Shown here: piece by piece, positions 8,401 to 12,745 of the stretch
Position numbering within the stretch: position 1 is the first letter of the stretch
Layout of the letters: every line of letters starts with the position of its first letter
Assembly: GCA_944393305.1 (NCBI GenBank)
Contig: CALXZS010000015.1
Span: 1 to 12,745, forward strand
Length of the DNA stretch: 12,745 bases
Source: an uncultured Clostridia bacterium
GTDB lineage: Bacteria; Bacillota; Clostridia; TANB77; CAG-508
Direction: 5' to 3'
Notes under the pieces: generated by a model
What the model was told of the DNA's origin: nothing
Seen by the model: the letters and a program-made list of their open reading frames with translations, nothing else
The model's database searches: none
Translations under genes and position numbers: made by a program

Positions 8401-10064
8401 GTACAGTAATAAAAGAAGTAAATGACAATAAAAAAATAAAAAATAATGCTCAAGGAGAACAACTAACCAATGTTGTAAAATATTTATATGACTTAGCTGA
8501 AAAAGAGAATATCAAAGAAAAACCTTTATGGATGGATAGTATTCCAGAAGTTATATTCTTAGATAAAATAAGAACTAAGTATCATATTAATAGTAAACCA
8601 GATGAAATTAATCCAGTAATTGGAGAATATGATGACCCATATAATCAAAGACAAGGACCAGTAAAAATCAACTTTTCTAAAACAGGAAATACAATAGTTT
8701 ATGGTAATGCTGAAAGTGGAAAAGAGTCATTAGTAAGTACATTAGTATATGATATTATGACAAATTATACAGCAGAGGATGTGCAAATGTATTTATTAGA
8801 TTTTGGTAGTGAAGCATTAAAAATATTTAGAAATAGTCCGACTGTTGGTGATGTAGTATTTCAAAATGATAAAGAAAAAATCAATAGATTGTTCGATATG
8901 TTACAAAAAGAAGAAAAAGAAAGAACAAAAATAATTTCAGATTATGGAGGAGATTACCAACTATATATAACATCTAATAATAAACCTATGCCAATGATAA
9001 TAGTAATAATAAACAATTATGAATCATTTTCAGAAAGTTATGGAAATGAATATGATGATTTATTATTAACTTTAACTAGAGATGGACAAAAATGTGGAAT
9101 ATTATTCTTATTTACAGCTAGTACATATAATGATGTTAGGTATAGATTATCTCAAAACTTTAGGCAAAAAATTGCTCTTCAAATTAATAATAGTGATGAT
9201 TACTTAAATATATTTGACGGAATAGGTAAGAAAAGACCATCACACTTATTTGGAAGAGGTTTAATAAAAATGGAAGACATTTATGAATTTCAAACTGCAA
9301 AAATATGTGATCCTAAAGAATGGAATAGCTTTATAAATAATAAAATAGAAGAACTTAACAGTAAAGCAAGGGTATTTGCTAAAAAAATACCTGTATTACC
9401 AGAAAAAGTAACTATTGAGGATGTAAAAGATAAAATAGAAGATTTAACAAATGTTCCAATAGGTTTAGATAGAAAAACAATTGAAATTTGTAATTACGAC
9501 TTTAAAAATAATATTATTAATATTGTTACAGGAAAAAATATTGATACATCATCTCAATTCATATTTAACTTATTAGAAGTGTTAAAACAAATAAAAAACA
9601 TTGAAATAACTATTTTGGATGCAGAAAAAATATTTCAAACTGCAAAAGGTACACTTGAATTAAATTTTCAAAATTTTACTTTAGAAATGAATAATGGTAT
9701 AAATAAAGATAAGGAGAAAGTATGTATAATTATTGGGATAGACAAATTTTTAAATGACCTTCAGGAAGAAAATAGTTTTGATGAATTAATCAAAAAGGCA
9801 GAAGAATTAAAAAATTATACTTTTATAGTAGTAGATAGTGTTTCTAAAATTAAAAATAGAGAATATGATAATTGGTTCAAGACATATGTATCTAAAGATT
9901 GTGGTATATGGGTTGGAAATGGTATTTCAGACCAATATTTAATAAATGTAAATGCAAGTTTTGGAAGTCTAAATAATAATTGTGGTCAATCATTTGGATA
10001 TATGATTAAAAGAGAAGAACCTACACAGGTAAAATTATTGGGACTTACTCAAGAAGAAATGTAG
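5478..10064 (+). CDS. essC: EssC/YukBA-type FtsK/SpoIIIE ATPase, T7SSb motor
   Basis: This 1528-aa protein has the length and order of EssC, the membrane ATPase that recognises and drives export of T7SSb substrates. An N-terminal forkhead-associated-like region ends near 196 (conserved G125-S126 and G163-T164 turns) and is preceded by a probable divergent first copy. A very acidic linker (225-246) follows. Two membrane helices lie at about 276-298 and 312-332, followed by a basic coiled coil on the cytoplasmic side. Three FtsK/SpoIIIE modules come next. D1 has an intact Walker A (G731 to K737-S738) and Walker B with D851-E852. D2 has GNAESGKES with K1082 but Glu where Thr/Ser is expected, and its Walker B region reads IIVIINNYE. 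D3 has only a remnant, TGKNIDTSS near 1352. In this family D1 is the catalytic module, while D2/D3 bind substrates or regulate. The start has an AAGGGTG site 7 bases upstream. Confidence 0.95.
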   Translation: MIVTLIGKDTIYKTALPKIAVGNYWLTGEKGKKLINIEAKNGEWIINSSSHIKVLKPEAIKTLNVAKVAKSEINILNTVTLEEYSINYLYIGDLSNNLFVLYCSPSFEDNFTNLKINTLQEIKIGSGIKNDIIYQNPLVKQIQARIFLSNGKMLIENYDSDFGTFINNIPVGREQKLLFNGDVIYIMGLKIIVVGRNVFINNPFNKVGFNQNIFEIDDFSPEPIETDLEEEEDDEKLEIYSDDDYFARAPRIINIIEKEIVKIDPPPQSQDKEGMPLIYVLGSSLTMGLISVVTMASTIDRLASGETTLKDSIFSILISLAMLVSMILFPILNRRYDKKQKKKLEKTRQERYKKYINSKIEQIDEIMEKQRNILFENYISGEECAKTIIEKGPRLWERKIESDDFLTVRVGIGDLPLNAEIQYPAKEFTMEDDNLVEILNTIANKSKILKDVPITYSMVEKDISALIVKSNPRLKEKFIQNLVIQLVALHSYNDLKLVFLLNKDTAWKWEHLKTLPHIWDDTKQVRFWADDYNDMKEISTYLEAELTNRINVKQSDVDYKNYRPYYLIITDDYKKIENLKIINNILSMKRNLGFSLFCITDNLLHLPNECKLFIKLDENQGSLYENEMTYEAEKDFKFDSTYTFFFENLGKRLSNIPIKITSSGKNGLPSTYTFLEMYDSGKIEQLNVLERWRTNDSTISLKAPIGIDSAGMPIVLDIHEKFHGPHGLIAGSTGSGKSEFIITYILSLAVNYHPDDVNIIIIDYKGGGLAGAFKKGKIKLPHLIGTITNIETVGLQRSLASIQSELRRRQIKFNEARDKTDEGTIDIYKYQKLYHNGQVDEPIPHLLIISDEFAELKQQQEDFMDELISVARIGRSLGVHLILATQKPAGVVNEQISSNSRFRICLKVQDSSDSVDVIKRPDAANLKGAGQFYMLVGNNEYFTLGQSAWAGAPYIPSDTIKKNVDNSIKFVSNVGTVIKEVNDNKKIKNNAQGEQLTNVVKYLYDLAEKENIKEKPLWMDSIPEVIFLDKIRTKYHINSKPDEINPVIGEYDDPYNQRQGPVKINFSKTGNTIVYGNAESGKESLVSTLVYDIMTNYTAEDVQMYLLDFGSEALKIFRNSPTVGDVVFQNDKEKINRLFDMLQKEEKERTKIISDYGGDYQLYITSNNKPMPMIIVIINNYESFSESYGNEYDDLLLTLTRDGQKCGILFLFTASTYNDVRYRLSQNFRQKIALQINNSDDYLNIFDGIGKKRPSHLFGRGLIKMEDIYEFQTAKICDPKEWNSFINNKIEELNSKARVFAKKIPVLPEKVTIEDVKDKIEDLTNVPIGLDRKTIEICNYDFKNNIINIVTGKNIDTSSQFIFNLLEVLKQIKNIEITILDAEKIFQTAKGTLELNFQNFTLEMNNGINKDKEKVCIIIGIDKFLNDLQEENSFDELIKKAEELKNYTFIVVDSVSKIKNREYDNWFKTYVSKDCGIWVGNGISDQYLINVNASFGSLNNNCGQSFGYMIKREEPTQVKLLGLTQEEM

Positions 10065-10082
10065 AAATTGAAAGGGGTTAAA

Positions 10083-10334
10083 ATGGATAGAATATTCATT
10101 AAAGTTTATGTGCCCATGTTAGAAAAAATATATGATGTTTGGATTCCGGCACATAAAAAAATATACAACATTATTATTTTGTTAGTAAAAGCAATTAATG
10201 AATTAAATGAAGGATATTATATGCCACAAAAAATGCCACTACTATATGATAAAATAACAGCAGAAAGGTTTGATATAAATATTACTGTAAAAGAGTCTAC
10301 AATAAGAAGTGGCGCTGAAATAATACTAATATAA
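10083..10334 (+). CDS. esaB: EsaB/YukD ubiquitin-like T7SS protein
   Basis: The product has 83 residues if translation starts at the ATG at 10083, which AAAGGGG (10071-10077) precedes by 5 bases. The in-frame TTG at 10068 lies upstream of that site and is unlikely. It has the compact pattern of the YukD family: a first strand DRIFIKVYVP, a turn, a second strand with YDVWIPAHKKIYNIIILL leading into a helix, then a hydrophobic strand and a C-terminal RSGAEIILI strand. YukD/EsaB proteins have a ubiquitin fold without the conjugation tail and are cytoplasmic partners or regulators of the Ess machinery. Genes for this family sit next to essC in T7SSb loci, and here it begins 18 bases after the essC stop. 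The sequence is divergent, so the call leans partly on length and position. Confidence 0.8.
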   Translation: MDRIFIKVYVPMLEKIYDVWIPAHKKIYNIIILLVKAINELNEGYYMPQKMPLLYDKITAERFDINITVKESTIRSGAEIILI

Positions 10335-10358
10335 CTTTGACATGGAGGAAAGATAGGA

Positions 10359-11249
10359 ATGAATTTCTTAGATAATATTTCAAAAAAAGATATAGAACAA
10401 TATGATGATAAAGTAGTAATGATTAAAGATTTATTGAAAGAAAACAGAAGATTAGTTTCTTTTGTTGGTTCAAGTCAAAGTGGAACATCATTTTTTGTAA
10501 ATACAATAGCATCATTTTTAGCTATGCAAGGTATAGAAGTTGCTATTCTTGACGCAACAAAAAATAAAAGTTCATATTTTATATACACAAAAAATGAAGA
10601 AGTTTTAAGAAGAACAGCAACAGAAAGTATAGATAATTTATCAAACGGTATAGCCAATGGAATAAAAGTAAATGAGCACTTAACAGTTTATACATCTTTA
10701 CCGGCAAAATATGATACTATAAAAAAAGTCGAACCAATATTACAAACATTATTAAAAAATCATACATTAATATTGGTAGATTGTGATTTTGATACACCTA
10801 TGACATATTTTTCATATTCACAAGAAATATACTTAGTTCAAACTATGGACATACTTACAATTCAACCATTAACAGAGTTATTATTAAAAATGAAAAATAA
10901 TGATATACAATTAGAAAACAAAATAAGAGTAATAGTAAATAAATATGTAACATTAGAAAATGTTTCAGAAAGGGAAATTGTAAGTGGTATTTCTTTTTAT
11001 AATGATCCATCTATGTCATTTATGAGGCAATTACTAAATAAAGCAAATGTAAAATATTGCGTTGTTCCTTTTGTTTTAGAGGCTTATACAAAATACTTAA
11101 ACTGTGTAGCAAATTGTAATATAGATGTTAGAAGTTTTCCACAACAAGTGGTTCAAATGTTAACAATTATAGCAAATAATATCTGTCCTGCACTTATGCA
11201 AAATAGACAGAATAATAATTTGGCAAATAATGCTGAAGAGGTTATGTAA
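10359..11249 (+). CDS. MinD/ParA-like protein with degenerate P-loop
   Basis: The 296-aa product has the outline of the SIMIBI MinD/ParA/CpsD fold. A strand RLVSFVG leads into a P-loop-like turn G37-SSQS-G42-T43-S44, then a helix, then VAILDA with D65 where the family has its second acidic strand. LTVYTSLP follows, then the Walker B-like LILVDCDFDTP with D141. After that come IYLVQTMD, a helix, and KIRVIVNKYV, the usual strand before the base-recognition loop. The canonical GKGGVGKT has lost both lysines (Ser and Thr in their places), so ATP hydrolysis is doubtful. It may bind nucleotide weakly, or act as a scaffold or localisation factor for the secretion apparatus. It starts 24 bases after esaB, with GGAGG at 10344-10348, and its stop is one base before the next start. 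It is not part of the classical ess/yuk core. Confidence 0.75.
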   Translation: MNFLDNISKKDIEQYDDKVVMIKDLLKENRRLVSFVGSSQSGTSFFVNTIASFLAMQGIEVAILDATKNKSSYFIYTKNEEVLRRTATESIDNLSNGIANGIKVNEHLTVYTSLPAKYDTIKKVEPILQTLLKNHTLILVDCDFDTPMTYFSYSQEIYLVQTMDILTIQPLTELLLKMKNNDIQLENKIRVIVNKYVTLENVSEREIVSGISFYNDPSMSFMRQLLNKANVKYCVVPFVLEAYTKYLNCVANCNIDVRSFPQQVVQMLTIIANNICPALMQNRQNNNLANNAEEVM

Positions 11250-11250
11250 T

Positions 11251-12264
11251 ATGAAAGAAATTAGTTTATTAACTTATTTAAAATTAAGGGAAAATTTAAA
11301 TGGGAGAGAATTAGATAATTCTACAAAAATGACAATAGGAAGAGTAAAAAATAAATTCCCTAATATACACAGATTAATTGAAGAAATTTTTGAAAATTCA
11401 ATACCTAGATTAAATGTGCGAGAATTTATTCAATTATATACAAAAAATGACGTAGATAGTATAAATGTACTACCAGAAGAAATTGATAAAATATTAAATA
11501 TATCAAAAGTTTATATTACATTAGATGAATACTATAAATTGATGAATGAAGTTGAAGAAAATAAAGAAACTAAATTTTTAGGAATAACAATTGATGAAAA
11601 AGATACAGAAATAAAAAATAGAGTTAAAGCAATACAGGAATTATTAAATGTATGTAAATTTTCTTTAAAATTAAATGAGTTTAAAAAGCTAAGAGAGGTT
11701 TCAAAAAATAAAGAAGTAAATTTTTATGCACCACAAAAAAATGGAGAAACAGAAATGAAGTTTACTAGTGAGGCTCTGCAAGCACAAAAAATACTAAATG
11801 CCTCATGTATAAATCTAAAAATGGATGAATATAAACAAGTTCTAATAAAATCATTTGAAGAAGTAAAAGGAGATTTTCCAGATTTTAATGGAAATATAAT
11901 CATGGTAAAAACTTCTAATGCAGAGCTTGCAACAGAAATATTAGAAAAATCATATATAGTTATATCTTCTTTAGGAGAATATATTTTACTAAATGACCAA
12001 GTGACATCAGCACTTGAACTATCAGAAAATTTAAAATTAGACAGAGAAACTATTGAAGATACTAATATTTTTGCACAATATGTTTTAAAAGGTAATTTAC
12101 TATTTGATTTTGGATATAAAGAAAAAATTTCTACTAAAGAAATATATAGAGGAACATTAAAAGAACAAGAAGATACAATGGGAAAATTATTAGAAGAAAG
12201 AGATAGATTTGATTTTCAATATGGGGTTTTAACACCAAAAATTGATAATAATCATATAGATTAA
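11251..12264 (+). CDS. Unrecognised protein of ~50-residue repeats, T7SS-linked
   Basis: The start is the ATG at 11251, one base after the previous stop, with AGAGG at 11237-11241. An in-frame ATG at 11230 lies inside the upstream gene and lacks a clear site. The 337-aa soluble protein is built on a repeat: units begin at residues 81, 131, 181 and 230 (periods 50, 50, 49). Each starts [IL]L[NE]x[SC], then a short strand, then [DNG]E[YF] and a helix. The units at 81 and 131 continue with NKE[TV]xF. A partial unit is visible at 47-65 and a remnant at 4-15. The C-terminal 75 residues are acidic and non-repetitive. I know no named family for it. The one-base gap suggests translational coupling and a possible complex with the MinD-like protein. 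An adaptor or scaffold role is an inference from the repeat architecture. Confidence 0.85.
   Translation: MKEISLLTYLKLRENLNGRELDNSTKMTIGRVKNKFPNIHRLIEEIFENSIPRLNVREFIQLYTKNDVDSINVLPEEIDKILNISKVYITLDEYYKLMNEVEENKETKFLGITIDEKDTEIKNRVKAIQELLNVCKFSLKLNEFKKLREVSKNKEVNFYAPQKNGETEMKFTSEALQAQKILNASCINLKMDEYKQVLIKSFEEVKGDFPDFNGNIIMVKTSNAELATEILEKSYIVISSLGEYILLNDQVTSALELSENLKLDRETIEDTNIFAQYVLKGNLLFDFGYKEKISTKEIYRGTLKEQEDTMGKLLEERDRFDFQYGVLTPKIDNNHID
11389..11994 (+). repeat. Protein-level repeat array, about 50 residues per unit
   Basis: Units of the 337-aa protein start at nucleotides 11491, 11641, 11791 and 11938, with a partial unit from 11389. Conservation is at protein level (LN-x-[SC], strand, [DN]E[YF] helix) and is poor at DNA level. 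This points to an old duplication that kept its fold rather than a recent expansion. Confidence 0.8.
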
Positions 12265-12282
12265 TAATTGTGGAGGAGAATT

Positions 12283-12745
12283 ATGCCTTTAACAGAAGAA
12301 AGAAAAAAAGCATATACTGAAGTTTGTGAGGTTTTAAACCATATGACTAAAACCGATGTAGAGAAAATTCCAAAAGATATTAGGGACTACTATATACAAA
12401 ATTCAGATAAAACATATAATTTTCAAATAGATGAAACAAAGCCTTTTTCAGAACAAAGTATTTCTTATAATGCTAAATTAGTGCTAGCAATGTTTTATAG
12501 AGATTATTGGGCTTCACCAGAAGAAAAAGAAAAAATAATAGCAAAAGAGAAGAATGACATACAGATTGAAAAGCAGAAAGTAGGAAATGATAAAAATGCT
12601 AGTTTGTTACTTAGATTAGATGAAATATATAGAATGAAAAATGCAGGTAATACACCAAATATTAACATTACTAATAATAATGTAAAGGTTGAAAATAATA
12701 ATAATAAAAGTGTACAAACCAACAATGTAAATACAAATATAAATA
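12283..12745 (+). CDS. Partial hypothetical protein with Asn-rich tail, 3' end outside window
   Basis: The frame is open from the ATG at 12283 to the window edge, so at least 154 residues are present. GGAGGAG (12272-12278) lies 4 bases upstream. The N-terminal domain (about 1-92) is helical and reads like a small clostridial hypothetical family I have seen without a function. It has an opening AYTEV helix, a KIPKDIRDYY segment (28-37), a YNF strand, and YNAKLVLAMFYRDYWASPEEKEKI (62-85). A charged helix follows (86-119), then a low-complexity Asn-rich tail (123-154, roughly half Asn) that runs off the end. The tail is probably a flexible linker to a domain outside the window. It starts 18 bases after the repeat protein and is probably in the same operon. 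Confidence 0.75.
   Translation, partial: MPLTEERKKAYTEVCEVLNHMTKTDVEKIPKDIRDYYIQNSDKTYNFQIDETKPFSEQSISYNAKLVLAMFYRDYWASPEEKEKIIAKEKNDIQIEKQKVGNDKNASLLLRLDEIYRMKNAGNTPNINITNNNVKVENNNNKSVQTNNVNTNIN

Noticed and set aside
2109..9999. Minus-strand open frames under the effector, the 233-aa gene, essC and later genes
   Set aside because: They are shadows of strongly supported + strand genes, with Phe/Leu/Ile/Ser-rich nonsense composition and no plausible ribosome binding sites.
10068..10082. TTG start five codons upstream for EsaB
   Set aside because: It lies directly before the AAAGGGG site, which serves the ATG at 10083. The extra residues do not fit the family's N-terminus.
11230..11250. Upstream in-frame ATG for the repeat protein
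   Set aside because: It lies inside the end of the MinD-like gene, has no clear ribosome binding site, and itself contains the AGAGG that serves the ATG at 11251.
1..12745. CRISPR arrays, tRNA or rRNA genes, transposases, attachment sites
   Set aside because: No regularly spaced DNA repeats, cloverleaf sequences, rRNA segments, insertion-sequence genes or terminal inverted repeats were seen by reading. A covariance-model or IS search would be needed to exclude them formally.

Overview
The window is very AT-rich (well under 30% G+C by eye). Every convincing gene lies on the + strand and most are preceded by GGAGG-type ribosome binding sites. TGA is used as a stop (at 5454-5456) and TGG for Trp, so the standard bacterial code applies. 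This suggests a low-GC Bacillota, most likely a clostridial lineage; I cannot name a species. The content is a type VII secretion system locus of the Firmicutes type (T7SSb, Ess/Yuk).

Region 1 (1-281) is a leader. It has a consensus sigma-A promoter (TTGACA, 17 bp, TATAAT), a possible 43-codon small ORF containing a (TA)9 tract, and a strong hairpin with a T run that ends only about 30 bases before the first gene. Region 2 (282-5456) looks like an effector cassette: a coiled-coil protein resembling the small helical LXG-associated partners (DUF5082/YwqH-like), a DUF4176 protein (probable targeting chaperone), a 204-aa protein made of two WXG100-like halves, a 940-aa multidomain protein whose C-terminus looks like a papain-type cysteine protease, and an unrecognised 233-aa acidic protein placed where an immunity protein usually sits. 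Twin hairpins lie between the WXG100 gene and the large effector.

Region 3 (5478-12745) is a machinery-like block. It encodes EssC (FHA region, two membrane helices, three FtsK/SpoIIIE-type ATPase modules of which only the first has an intact Walker A), the ubiquitin-like EsaB/YukD, a MinD/ParA-like protein that has lost the Walker A lysine, a protein built from repeats with a period of about 50 residues, and the start of an Asn-rich-tailed protein cut by the window end. Gaps between these genes are 1-24 bases, so they are probably co-transcribed and translationally linked.

Working model (inference): the coiled-coil, DUF4176 and tandem WXG100 proteins deliver or accompany the 940-aa effector to EssC, which powers export. 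The degenerate MinD-like protein, the repeat protein and the Asn-rich protein have no counterpart in the S. aureus ess or B. subtilis yuk core that I can recall. They are the most novel part of the locus. EssB, EssA and EsaA are not visible in this window and may lie outside it.
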